64,000 nt of DNA from VRUE01 sp963703175 (lineage in GTDB: Bacteria; Actinomycetota; Thermoleophilia; Solirubrobacterales; 70-9): positions 248,001 through 312,000 of the forward strand of contig OY969794.1 of the NCBI GenBank assembly GCA_963703175.1. The letters run 5' to 3'. This document shows positions 50,194 through 58,156 of the stretch, piece by piece. A model generated the notes under the pieces. It made no database searches. It had not been told where the DNA came from and was given only the letters and a program-made list of their open reading frames with translations. How positions within the stretch are numbered: position 1 is the first letter of the stretch; the number at the start of each line of letters is the position of its first letter. The position numbers and the translations under genes are program-made.

Positions 50194-50381
50194 AGCGCCG
50201 CGATCTGGAACGCCATCTGCGAACGCACGGCTGCCGCGAGGTCGGTGGCTCAAAGCACGCGAAGTGGCGCGGACCACAGGATCAAGTCTCGGCCCTGCCT
50301 CGCCACAAAGAAATTGGACCGGGCCTCACCCGCTCAATCTGCAAGCAGCTAGGGGTACCCACTCCCTCCAATCCACGCTGA
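50190..50381 (+). CDS. hicA: HicA-family mRNA interferase toxin
   Basis: A 63-residue double-stranded-RNA-binding-fold protein. MKRRDLERHLRTHGCREVGG, then GSKHAKW with the catalytic His, and ALPRHKEIGPGLTRSICKQL, match HicA throughout. It is expected to cleave mRNA and stop translation when not bound by HicB. GTG at 50190 is the start, overlapping the hicB stop. The length and the His are intact, so an active toxin is likely. Confidence 0.85.
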   Translation: MKRRDLERHLRTHGCREVGGSKHAKWRGPQDQVSALPRHKEIGPGLTRSICKQLGVPTPSNPR

Positions 50382-50423
50382 CTCGCAACCGACTCCCAGT
50401 CACTTGCGGCTGCTTTGCCTGCG

Positions 50424-51554
50424 TCACCCCAGGCTGAGTTGCATCGGACCGAACGTGAGCACGTCGTCGTCTTTCAGACCGCTCGGCTTACGTTTCTTCG
50501 GCGTCGAGCGGTTCCGCTCGATGCTAGCCTGGCCCAACTTCTCCAGCGCCAGAAGCGCTTTTCGATAGTGACTCTCAACCCAAGCCCCTTCTGGATAGTC
50601 CTTGTTCATGATTTCAACGAATGAGAGGGACTGTCCGCCAAAACGTTCCTCGAGGTGCTTCTGCAGACTGGGATAGGGCTCCTCCTCCGCCACGTCTAGC
50701 GCGATCTGATTTGGGTCGCGCTTGGTGACCGGCCAAAAGGTCATATCCGGTGATTGCTTGACCATTGCCTCCTTCATCTTCCGCATTCCTAGAGGACTGT
50801 TGGTCAGATGAATCAGGTAGTAGAGCGTCTGCGTCCTGTCGTCCTCGAACACCCGAAAGGGAGTGGCGAAATCAGCCACGCTTTCCCGGACGACCTTTGA
50901 GTAAGTCAAGAGCAGCTTCTGCTCCCGGTCCTCTCCGGGCTCCAAATCGAGGCAGTCCCTCCAAACTTCCCCCCCGAAGAATTCATTGAGCGGTGCCTGG
51001 AAATTCTCCTCTGCAAGGAAGCGGCGCATGTCGCGCACCATGAAGGTGATCATCACCTCCCAACGATCCGTCGCCATCAGCTTCCGAATCACCTCTAGCG
51101 GCACGCCGCTGAATCCAAATGGGTCGGCCGTCCAGAACACCGGAGGCGTCCAGTCCCGCCCGGCAAGCTCCTCAGCTTTCTTGGTTGCCTCCTCGGCGAA
51201 ATAGCCATTACGGGCTTCAATCGAGACATTAGAATGACTCAACGCATCAATCTCGCCACTCAGCTCGGCGAAATTCTCTTCATCGAGCTCAACACACTCG
51301 ATCTCGACCTCTTTCGGCCGCTCCGCCTCAACCGCTTCCACCGCCCGTTGCCAGAACAGCAGCGGCGAACCGGGCTCTCCCCCGGTGTAGCGGCCGCGCC
51401 CCGCGAACCCGTCGAACAAGACCAGCGGGCTCATCGAGTGTCCGAGGATTGCCAGCCAGGCACCGAGATAGCGGCGCTGGATCTCGTGCTTTACCCGCGC
51501 ATGCTCGGTGTAGACCCACTTCTCAGGATCGTGGTCCCCCAACTCACCCGACAA
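50424..51554 (-). CDS. tcmP: three-Cys-motif partner protein TcmP
   Basis: A 376-residue protein. PLVLFDGFAGRGRYTGGEPG resembles a methyltransferase-type nucleotide-binding loop, EIECVELDEENFAEL a second Rossmann element, and WTADPFGFSGVPLEVIRKLM an active-site-like segment. This architecture and its partner define TcmP, which is almost always encoded beside a DUF5131 three-Cys protein, as here. The biochemical role of the pair is unknown. The start overlaps the DUF5131 stop by 11 bases, and the operon is preceded by a LexA-type box. Confidence 0.85.
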   Translation of the reverse strand: MSGELGDHDPEKWVYTEHARVKHEIQRRYLGAWLAILGHSMSPLVLFDGFAGRGRYTGGEPGSPLLFWQRAVEAVEAERPKEVEIECVELDEENFAELSGEIDALSHSNVSIEARNGYFAEEATKKAEELAGRDWTPPVFWTADPFGFSGVPLEVIRKLMATDRWEVMITFMVRDMRRFLAEENFQAPLNEFFGGEVWRDCLDLEPGEDREQKLLLTYSKVVRESVADFATPFRVFEDDRTQTLYYLIHLTNSPLGMRKMKEAMVKQSPDMTFWPVTKRDPNQIALDVAEEEPYPSLQKHLEERFGGQSLSFVEIMNKDYPEGAWVESHYRKALLALEKLGQASIERNRSTPKKRKPSGLKDDDVLTFGPMQLSLG

Positions 51555-52308
51555 GCTCGGCGCTCCTCAACGGCATCTGCGACCACACTTGCCCATCAAG
51601 TTCTCGCCCCCCTGACTTCGACCGTAGCCCTCCCCACTGCTTGAAGAAGAACGGTACCTCCGCCTCCAGACAACGGTCCCGCAGGTCGCGTGCCCACGCG
51701 ACCTTCATCGGGCGGTGCTTAGGTCCTGACTCACCCCCCACAATCACCCAGTCGAGTTGGTCGAGCACTAGCTCATCAAGGGGGCCGAGCAGCGGCTCCG
51801 CAGAAACGAAACGAACGGCTGCCGGCACCTGGCGAAGGTAATCAGCCCGGTGAACGAACTGGCGATTCTCGATGCTCACCCCCATCCAAACGTTCTCTGG
51901 CCACTCCAAGTTATCTGCCATCGCCGCAAGTCTCTCGTGACGCTTAGTCAGCACCTGAAAGATGTGCCAATCGGCCTCCGCCATCACTGCGAACACCTCT
52001 TCAATAAACGGGTCGGGGATCTCCTCGTGGAAGAGATCACTCATCGAGTTGACGAAGATCAGGCGAGGTGTGCGCCAATGCAGCGGTACCTCCAAGGCCT
52101 GTGGATGCAGCGTCACGCCGAATCCGGGACCGCTCGACTTTCGGGAGCCGTCGAGCTGGTACTTCGGTTGCCCCATGCGCTTGAGCCGCGCGGCTAGATC
52201 AAGGGCGTAGCAATGGGCGCAACCGGGGCTGACGCGATCACAGCCCGTCACGGGGTTCCAAGTAGCCTCGGTCCACTCAATTGCGCTGCTGCCAGCCATT
52301 GCCTCCAT
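51544..52308 (-). CDS. DUF5131 three-Cys protein (phage Gp37/Gp68 family)
   Basis: A 254-residue protein. IEWTEATWNPVTGCDRVSPG, then CAHCYALDLAARLKRMG, contains Cys-x6-Cys-x2-Cys, the motif that gives the family its name and which resembles radical-SAM iron-sulfur sites. IFVNSMSDLFHEEIPDPFIE and WVIVGGESGPKHRPMK are further family blocks. The ATG at 52308 is chosen because AAGGAGAG lies just upstream; the frame continues further 5' without family features. It is co-translated with tcmP. A 14-bp LexA-type palindrome lies 34-47 bases upstream of the start. Confidence 0.85.
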   Translation of the reverse strand: MEAMAGSSAIEWTEATWNPVTGCDRVSPGCAHCYALDLAARLKRMGQPKYQLDGSRKSSGPGFGVTLHPQALEVPLHWRTPRLIFVNSMSDLFHEEIPDPFIEEVFAVMAEADWHIFQVLTKRHERLAAMADNLEWPENVWMGVSIENRQFVHRADYLRQVPAAVRFVSAEPLLGPLDELVLDQLDWVIVGGESGPKHRPMKVAWARDLRDRCLEAEVPFFFKQWGGLRSKSGGRELDGQVWSQMPLRSAELVG

Positions 52309-52341
52309 CTTCTCTCCTTTCCGGTTTTTTCCTTTTCGAGT

Positions 52342-52355
52342 CGAACATATGTTCG
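52342..52355. promoter_or_regulatory. LexA-type operator upstream of DUF5131-tcmP
   Basis: CGAACATATGTTCG is a perfect palindrome fitting the actinobacterial SOS box CGAAC-N4-GTTCG. It lies 34-47 bases before the DUF5131 start, the usual repressor position. The identical 14 bases occur once more at 59623-59636. Confidence 0.7.
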
Positions 52356-52507
52356 CCAACGGTCCGGACGCTACGGTGCCACTCCGGTGGCGTGATCTCG
52401 AAGCCCCCTTTTTTCAGACGCTCGGGTCCCAATAGCCCCACCGCAGCAGAGGAGGCCTCGCGTCGACCGCCAGCATCTCTCGTCGCTGGGTCGAGGAAAG
52501 CTCCGTA

Positions 52508-52918
52508 TCACCCCTCTCCCTCTCCCTCCTTCCAGCGCTCCGTGCGTTCTGCCAGTTCCTCGCGCGCTTCGTGTACAAGCTCTACAGCGTCCACCGTCTC
52601 CGTTTGCCCCTCTCGCACTTTGGCGGCAAGCTCCATCGCCTCCCTGTGCTGCTCGATGCGCGACTTGATCTTGAACTCGCCCGCTGTCCCTGCCTTGGCG
52701 GGGGTCCAGCTAATCCCGGCCATGAGGGCATTTGGGTGAATGCCGAGGCCGCTTGCGATTTTGATCAGCGTGTCGATGCGAGGGACCCGGGCTCCCCGCT
52801 CCAACAGACCGATCTCGGTCCGGTGAAGCGAGCAGCGCAGACCCAGCGCTTCTTGGGATATGCCAGCCCCTTTGCGGAGTCGGCGCAGGTTCTCGCCGAA
52901 CCGCTCTGCGACCTCCAT
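52508..52918 (-). CDS. XRE-family regulator
   Basis: A 136-residue protein. The N-terminal HTH is MEVAERFGENLRRLRKGAGI, then SQEALGLRCSLHRTEIGLLE and RGARVPRIDTLIKIASGLGI. A helical C-terminus follows that is rich in Glu and Lys (EQHREAMELAAKVREGQTET). It probably controls element genes as a dimer. The ATG at 52918 overlaps the stop of the upstream gene (TAATG), so the two are co-translated. A frame extension further upstream overlaps that gene and was not used. Confidence 0.82.
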   Translation of the reverse strand: MEVAERFGENLRRLRKGAGISQEALGLRCSLHRTEIGLLERGARVPRIDTLIKIASGLGIHPNALMAGISWTPAKAGTAGEFKIKSRIEQHREAMELAAKVREGQTETVDAVELVHEAREELAERTERWKEGEGEG

Positions 52919-53211
52919 TACTCCATCTCCAGCCGGGAGAAGTAGAGCGCGGCGCGGGTCGGCAGGACGAAGGCTCCGTGGCATTGCAGGAGCCCGCCGC
53001 CAACGAGATCACGGATCGCCCGCTCGACGGCGTCGTTTTCATCGAAGTCGCTGGGATGGGCGTAAAGCTCCCGAGCGACCTCCGGGATGGTCAGTTGGGC
53101 CGGATGCTCGTCCAGCACGAACGTGAGAACGATGCTCTGATTTCTTGCCTCCTGAGCAAGGAAGGGATTGAGACAACAGGCAGCAGAGTCCGTAGGGTTC
53201 TCGTCAGCCAT
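52918..53211 (-). CDS. small winged-helix-like protein
   Basis: A 97-residue protein. IVLTFVLDEHPAQLTIPEVA, then RELYAHPSDFDENDAVERAI and RDLVGGGLLQCHGAFVLPTR, matches a winged-helix plan with an acidic loop. The protein at 41283-41549 has the same build. It is probably a DNA-binding regulator or a sigma/anti-sigma-like adaptor. It is coupled to the XRE gene by TAATG. The N-terminus (ADENPTDSAACCLNPFLAQE) has a Cys pair of unknown meaning. The 121 bases upstream hold its promoter and short inverted repeats but no gene. Confidence 0.68.
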   Translation of the reverse strand: MADENPTDSAACCLNPFLAQEARNQSIVLTFVLDEHPAQLTIPEVARELYAHPSDFDENDAVERAIRDLVGGGLLQCHGAFVLPTRAALYFSRLEME

Positions 53212-53332
53212 GAGGGAGGTACGCCTCCTTTGTGGTCAGGCGGCCCGTCGTGTTTGCCCACGGCGGGTCGCCGCATCGTTATGTGTTCGAGCAAAAGGCT
53301 AGCAGGTTGGATGGAGGTCCCCTCCAACCAAA

Positions 53333-53539
53333 CTAGCTGCCGTGGATGATTTCCCCAACCCGAGTGTGATGCAGTCCAACTACTTTGCCGATCTCACGCA
53401 AAGTCATTCCAGCCTTCTGCGCATGCACGAAGCTCCTGCGCCGTGCATCGGTTGCCTTCTCGCGCTGCGTTTCGGCGCGCTCATACTCAGCCTGAGCTTT
53501 GAGTAGCTCGGCGCGCGCCTTCTGCTTAGGGCCAGCCAT
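53333..53539 (-). CDS. small helix-turn-helix protein
   Basis: A 68-residue protein. A charged helix (ELLKAQAEYERAETQREKAT) is followed by an HTH (RRSFVHAQKAGMTLREIGKV, then VGLHHTRVGEIIHGS). Such proteins are common next to toxin-antitoxin or phage-derived genes in actinobacteria, and the function is probably DNA binding. The DUF433 gene lies upstream on the same strand, 73 bases before this stop region, and may be part of the same transcript. Confidence 0.65.
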   Translation of the reverse strand: MAGPKQKARAELLKAQAEYERAETQREKATDARRRSFVHAQKAGMTLREIGKVVGLHHTRVGEIIHGS

Positions 53540-53612
53540 AGGCGATGAAGCCTATTCGCCGGGCTCCGGTTCCGTCTCAATCGAGTCTCGCCAGGCGTTG
53601 TCGATCAAAACC

Positions 53613-53843
53613 TCACCTGGAGCCGATAAGCGGCAGCTCGCGCTCGCGCACGGCCTCGGCCGCGTAACGGATCGCCTCACGAACATCCTCAATCTCTAGG
53701 TCTGGGTAAGCGGCGATTATCTCGGGCTCACCCTTACCGTCGGCGACCATGCCAACCACCGTCGCCACTGGGATTCGCAGACCGCGGAGGCAGGGGACTC
53801 CGCCCATCTGATCCGGTTGCACCGTGATTCGTGTGAAGCTCAT
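53613..53843 (-). CDS. DUF433-family protein (antitoxin-like)
   Basis: A 76-residue protein matching DUF433: ITVQPDQMGGVPCLRGLRIP, then VATVVGMVADGKGEPEIIAA and YPDLEIEDVREAIRYAAE. DUF433 proteins are often antitoxins paired with DUF5615 (PIN-like) toxins. No DUF5615 gene follows; after the stop comes the small HTH gene. It may be an orphan antitoxin or a regulator. The structured element 53859-53972 begins 15 bases upstream of its start codon. Confidence 0.78.
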   Translation of the reverse strand: MSFTRITVQPDQMGGVPCLRGLRIPVATVVGMVADGKGEPEIIAAYPDLEIEDVREAIRYAAEAVRERELPLIGSR

Positions 53844-53858
53844 CGACTCAGGCTACCT

Positions 53859-53972
53859 CCCGACCTACCCGCAGAACCAGCACCGCGAGGGCGGCAGTCA
53901 AGGGCGCTTGCGCCCGACCCCCGCAGGGGGTTGACGGCCGCCCTCGCGGTGCTTCAATCCCGGTAGGTCGGG
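53859..53972. repeat. large two-stem, two-hairpin inverted repeat
   Basis: Outer arms CCCGACCTACC (53859-53869) and GGTAGGTCGGG (53962-53972) pair over 11 bp. A second stem at 53879-53901 pairs with 53931-53953 over 22 of 23 positions. Inside are hairpins GGGCGC-TT-GCGCCC (53902-53915) and ACCCCC-GCA-GGGGGT (53917-53931). The fold is a three-way junction on a long stem. It begins 10 bases after the relaxase stop and ends 15 bases before the DUF433 start, so termination, an origin or a control element are all possible. Confidence 0.75.
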
Positions 53973-53982
53973 GCGCTGCCAC

Positions 53983-56900
53983 TCACCGACCGATGCTCAA
54001 CCCTCTGCCGAGCTGCCGCGCTCTCGCCGCGTGCTGCCCCAGGCCCAGGACTCGCTGAATCTCTTGCAGCCGTCGCGTTGCGGCCTGCTGGCGTGCCCGC
54101 TCCGCTCCTCGTTTCGCCTCGCGGCCAAAGGCTTTGCTCGGGTCCTTGATGCCGTGCTCTTGTCGGTAGCGCTCGATCCCGGCGACACCTCGATCCCATG
54201 CCTTCCGCTTCGCCGGGTCGCTTGGCCTCTCCCCCAGTTCCTTCGTGATGTAGGTGGGCGGGGAGAGGCGCGCGGCGGTAATCGCCAACTGCCGTCGCTC
54301 GGCGAGGACGCGATCCGCGACGGGGAACTCCCGCCGCGCTGCATCCCCCGGAGCGGGTGTCTCTTGCATCTCGGCCTCAAGGCGCGATAGCTGCCTGCGT
54401 GAGGCTGACTCCATGCTGTCGATCCGCCGCAGCTCGTCCTTGCGCTCGCGGCGTGGCAAGGCTTCGGCTGCCTCTCTGCGCGCCTCGTAGCCCTCAAGGC
54501 CCTCGTAGCCTCGCTCGATCCGCGCTCTGAGGGCGTCGCGGCGCTCTTGCTGGACTGCCTCCCGATCTGCCGCGCCGTAGAGATCGGCACGCCTTGCGAC
54601 CAGCTCCTCAGTCGGCAGGCCCTCGAAGCGCGAGCGCAGCGCAATCTCGTGCGCCGCGAGCTGCGCGCGGTCGCGCTCGGCTGCTTCGGCGATGTGCGGG
54701 ATGCCCTCGCGCAGGTGGGGATTGCCCGGCGCGATCTCCTCGCGGTAAGTCTGAATCTCCGGCGTCGCATACAGGTAGGTCTGCTCACGGCTGCGCGAGG
54801 TGGCGACGTAGAGCTCCTGCTTGTCCATCGACGGATCGGCGGCGACGAAAGCACGGTCAACGGTGCTCCCCTGCGCCGAGTAGGTCGTCACGGCGTAGGC
54901 GTGTTCGAGCGCCGGGGCCTCTGAGTAAGGATTGACCTGGGACAGGTACTCGGGGCCGACCTCTACGCGCTTAGTCTGGTCGACGCCTTCGAGGACGACG
55001 CGGCGCTCCTTCGCGTCGACCTCGGCAATCTGCCAGCGCTCGCGGTTGAAGACCTCAGCGCGTTGGTCGTTGACGCGGGTAATTACTTGGTCGCCGGCGG
55101 CGAAACGCGCCTCCCCCACTTCGATCTCGCCGGCTCCGAGCTGCCCGCTTTGCTTGCGGAGCGCTCGCGCCATTTCGTTTAGCCGCGCGACCTCGGCGTT
55201 TTGCTTGGCGATCATCATCGCGTCCTCGCCGCGCTCATAGGACTCGTGCCAGTCGCGGACCATCGCCTCCCGCCGCGCCTCGGCGTCGGGGGCGACGGTG
55301 ACTCGGTTCTCGGCCTCATAAAGCCCAAGCGCCTCGCGGCCCTCGCCCTCCCTGATCCGCTTCGCCGCCTCGCGGTCAAGCTCGTGCTCGTGGCGGATCA
55401 CCTCGTCAAGCTGGATCGGCTCGGTGCGATCCGCGACCGCGCGGAACAACCCGCCTGCCTCGATCTCGCCTAGCTGCTCTGGATCTCCGACGAGGACGAG
55501 CTTGGCCTGTGCCTTCTCCGCATGGGAGATCAACCGCGCCAGGGTCGCGGAGTCCACCATCCCGGCCTCGTCCACCAGGAGGATCGAGCCATGCGCCAGC
55601 CCGGCCACGCCCTCGTACTCGGCCCGGTCAAGCTCTGAGAGAAGGCGAGCGGCGCTGACGGCGGGCAGGCCGTCGGAGCGCATCACGTTCGCCGCACGCC
55701 AGGTCGGCGCTGCCGCGCGAAGCTCCATTCCGGCCTGCGCCCATCCTTCGGCGGCGGCGACAATGGCGAAGGTCTTGCCGGTGCCCGCCTCGCCGATCAC
55801 GACGGCGACTCCCTCGGGGTCGCTAAGCAGGCGGTGGACCATCTCGCGCTGGTCTGCCTTCAACGTCTGACGGGCACCGATCACGCGCGCCGCGATCAGC
55901 TCTCCGGCCGGGGACGGTCCCTGCGCCCGCATACGCTCGACCGCTGCCAAGGCGTCGCGCTCAAGCTCCCAGATTCGCCGCGTCGTGTAGCGGGGACCTT
56001 TGCGGCTCTCTGCGATCCGGATCACCGACTCCGAAGCCAGGAAGGTGTCGGCCAAGCGCTCGACCTCGGCTCCCGGCGCTCCCTCGGGGAGCGAGTCGGC
56101 GACCGCCCGGATCGCGTCGCGGCGGTCGAAGTGGGACGCCGCCGCCGTGACCTCGCGCCCCAGCTTTGCCTCTGAGATCGCGCGGACCCCAGCGTGCGGC
56201 TCGCCGAACCGCACACCCGCGTCGGTGTCGAAGGTCCGCTCGATCGCCTCGCGGTCCAAGCCGATCTCCTGCGCCCGCGATCGCCAGCGGGCAAGCAGCT
56301 CGCCGCGGCCGACGTCGGCCTCCTTCGGCTTGCGGGTGGCGAGCGTCGCAACCTGCATCGAGCGCGCGGAGGCATCCGCGCCCGCCGCCTCGAGTATTTC
56401 CGCGCGGCGGGTCGAGAAGGCACGTAGGTGCTCGTCGGCGAAGCCCGCGATCTCGGCGATGCCCTTGCGGGTCGGCTGCCACTCGACCCCCAAACGTCGG
56501 GTCAGCTCGTGTCGCAGGTGGGCCTCGTAGATGTAGCTGGCGGTGGTCGCGTGGTCGTAGATCGCCGGGTGGTAGAGGCGGGTCCACTTCCCTTCGGCCC
56601 TGGTCGCGTTGGCGACTAGGACGTGGGTGTGCAGCTGCGGATCGCCGTTGCGGGAGGATCGGTGCCGGTAGGCAGCGGCTAGGTAGCCGTCGCCCTTGAG
56701 GAATTCCGAGCCTCCCGCCCCGCGCCGGGTCCAGCACGCCTCGCGCTGCATGTAGTCGAGGGCTGCTCCTACGGCTTCCCGGTGGGCGGCTTGGACTTCG
56801 AGCGCGGCGACGGGGCCGCCCAGGCCCCAGAGTAGGGAGACCGACTTGGGGGCCGAGAAGGTGAGATCAAAGCCGGGAACCGAGCCCTTGGCCGGGACGC

Positions 56901-57126
56901 CGCGCATTCCCAACAGCGGCTCCCCGTCCACAGGGTTGCGGCCGGTGAGCATCGCTTCGAGCTGGTCTGCGCCGACCTCGCCCTCAAGGCTCAGGCGCGC
57001 GGCGGCGTCGCCGATCCACTCGCCGGGGTCCTCGCCCTCCCCGGTGTAGTAGTCCTCAGCGCCTTCGGCCACCTTGTCGAGGTAGTAGCGCTCTTGTCCT
57101 TTGCCGAGCTTGCCTATGGACAGCAT
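53983..57126 (-). CDS. MobF-type relaxase/helicase (TrwC/TraA-like)
   Basis: A 1047-residue DNA-transfer protein. The relaxase domain (about 1-290) starts MLSIGKLGKGQERYYLDKVA, with catalytic Tyr candidates at 14-15, and has the metal-binding HUH motif region PQLHTHVLVAN near 167. A RecD/TraI-like helicase follows: Walker A VIGEAGTGKTFAIVAAA (about 442-458), Walker B SILLVDEAGMVDS, and GDPEQLGEIEAGGLF. The C-terminus is charged and helical. It should nick oriT, stay bound to the 5' end and unwind the strand. ATG 57126 is preferred because the relaxase fold begins there. No secretion genes accompany it. Confidence 0.87.
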   Translation of the reverse strand: MLSIGKLGKGQERYYLDKVAEGAEDYYTGEGEDPGEWIGDAAARLSLEGEVGADQLEAMLTGRNPVDGEPLLGMRGVPAKGSVPGFDLTFSAPKSVSLLWGLGGPVAALEVQAAHREAVGAALDYMQREACWTRRGAGGSEFLKGDGYLAAAYRHRSSRNGDPQLHTHVLVANATRAEGKWTRLYHPAIYDHATTASYIYEAHLRHELTRRLGVEWQPTRKGIAEIAGFADEHLRAFSTRRAEILEAAGADASARSMQVATLATRKPKEADVGRGELLARWRSRAQEIGLDREAIERTFDTDAGVRFGEPHAGVRAISEAKLGREVTAAASHFDRRDAIRAVADSLPEGAPGAEVERLADTFLASESVIRIAESRKGPRYTTRRIWELERDALAAVERMRAQGPSPAGELIAARVIGARQTLKADQREMVHRLLSDPEGVAVVIGEAGTGKTFAIVAAAEGWAQAGMELRAAAPTWRAANVMRSDGLPAVSAARLLSELDRAEYEGVAGLAHGSILLVDEAGMVDSATLARLISHAEKAQAKLVLVGDPEQLGEIEAGGLFRAVADRTEPIQLDEVIRHEHELDREAAKRIREGEGREALGLYEAENRVTVAPDAEARREAMVRDWHESYERGEDAMMIAKQNAEVARLNEMARALRKQSGQLGAGEIEVGEARFAAGDQVITRVNDQRAEVFNRERWQIAEVDAKERRVVLEGVDQTKRVEVGPEYLSQVNPYSEAPALEHAYAVTTYSAQGSTVDRAFVAADPSMDKQELYVATSRSREQTYLYATPEIQTYREEIAPGNPHLREGIPHIAEAAERDRAQLAAHEIALRSRFEGLPTEELVARRADLYGAADREAVQQERRDALRARIERGYEGLEGYEARREAAEALPRRERKDELRRIDSMESASRRQLSRLEAEMQETPAPGDAARREFPVADRVLAERRQLAITAARLSPPTYITKELGERPSDPAKRKAWDRGVAGIERYRQEHGIKDPSKAFGREAKRGAERARQQAATRRLQEIQRVLGLGQHAARARQLGRGLSIGR

Positions 57127-57477
57127 CACCTCTGCTGTCGCGCGAGGGCGCGGTTTGCATCGATCTCTTAACAAAGTGATGTGGCGTGAGGGTGGTTGCT
57201 GTTGGCTGTTGGGGTCTCTGTTCTGGCTGGCTTCTCATGGCTCTGCCACTGCCATGAGGCCTGACATTTGCTCCTTTGGCGGTTTGGCCTTCTTCTTTGG
57301 CTCTTGGCTGGCTGATGTCTTTTGCCTTGGGATTTGATGGCTATGGAGATTTCTGGGAGGTGATCTGCCCCAAACGGGCCGCTCGTGCGACAGCAGGGGC
57401 AGAAGCGAATGCCTACCGCCCCGATGCAAATGGCCGATGCAAACGACCTCCTTGGTGGACAACAGGACTAGAAACAG
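57127..57477. other. gene-free gap, candidate oriT region
   Basis: About 350 bases lie between the relaxase and xis starts, which are divergent. The stretch 57185-57360 is unusually rich in G and T on the plus strand, with short direct repeats (TTGGCTGTTGG, TCTGGCTGGCTT, CTTGGCTGGCTG). GATGCAAA occurs twice at 57413-57440, and its complement TTTGCATC at 57157. Such repeats beside a relaxase gene are typical of origins of transfer, but no known nic site is recognised. Confidence 0.4.
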
Positions 57478-57675
57478 ATGCCCGACACTCCGATCCTCAC
57501 CGAGTCCTTGATGACCGCCGACGAAGCGGCGCGGCTTCTCCATGTCCCTCGCAGCACGCTCTACGAGTTGGTCCGTTCGCGCGGCCTGCCGCATGTACGG
57601 ATCGGGCGGCGCGGGCTGAGGTTCACGCGGGCCGACCTCGCACGGTGGGTCGGCGAGAACAGCTTCGGTCGTTAG
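57478..57675 (+). CDS. xis: excisionase (HTH_17)
   Basis: A 65-residue excisionase/MerR-like protein. LMTADEAARLLHVPRSTLYE is the HTH, and LVRSRGLPHVRIGRRGLRFT, then RADLARWVGE, the wing. It should bind near the attachment sites and steer the integrase towards excision. The last four bases overlap the stop of the opposing cargo gene. A fragment of the same gene type survives at 20942-21058. Confidence 0.85.
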   Translation: MPDTPILTESLMTADEAARLLHVPRSTLYELVRSRGLPHVRIGRRGLRFTRADLARWVGENSFGR

Positions 57676-58148
57676 GTCGGCCAGACGGCCGTACGCCCCA
57701 CCGTCTCCGGTGTGGCGATGCAAAACTCGGGAGCTGGGCCAAGGACGAGCTGACGCCGCCAGACAGTGCCGGTCGGCAAGGAGTCGGTGAGGTCGGCGGT
57801 CGGTCGACCCCGCTCCTTCTCGTGCCAGATAGCCCCGGCCGGAATCTCTGCTGTCCCGCGTGCGAGCGCATACACAGCGCCCCAGCCGTCCGCTGCCAGC
57901 TCGGCCGCCCGGTCATGGCCGTCGCGCCTAGCCGGGTCGGTCGCTGCGTCGTTCAGCGCACCCAGCTCTGCCCAACCCTCAACGAGGTACCAATCCTCGT
58001 AGCCACTGCCCCGATCAAACGGCAGCGCCGCGAGCCGAAAGCAGCCGGACGGCGCGTCGATCTTCTCGTGAAAGGCGCGCTGTGCGGCCTCGTAGGCGTC
58101 CCGATCAACACCGGCTTTCGGTTGATGCCAGAAAACGTAGGCGAGCAC
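57672..58148 (-). CDS. cargo protein of unknown function
   Basis: A 158-residue protein. It opens LAYVFWHQPKAGVDRDAYEA, continues AQRAFHEKIDAPSGCFRLAA and YEDWYLVEGWAELGALNDAA, and contains HDRAAELAADGWGAVYALAR. The plan suggests a ferredoxin-like alpha/beta barrel of the kind seen in small dimeric barrel proteins, but no specific family is recognised. The GTG at 58148 is chosen because it starts the first strand. The gene sits between xis and int, 8 bases after the int stop, and shares its stop region with xis. A different gene occupies the same slot in the relic at 20.9-22.4 kb. Confidence 0.62.
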   Translation of the reverse strand: MLAYVFWHQPKAGVDRDAYEAAQRAFHEKIDAPSGCFRLAALPFDRGSGYEDWYLVEGWAELGALNDAATDPARRDGHDRAAELAADGWGAVYALARGTAEIPAGAIWHEKERGRPTADLTDSLPTGTVWRRQLVLGPAPEFCIATPETVGRTAVWPT

Positions 58149-58156
58149 GTGGTTCC

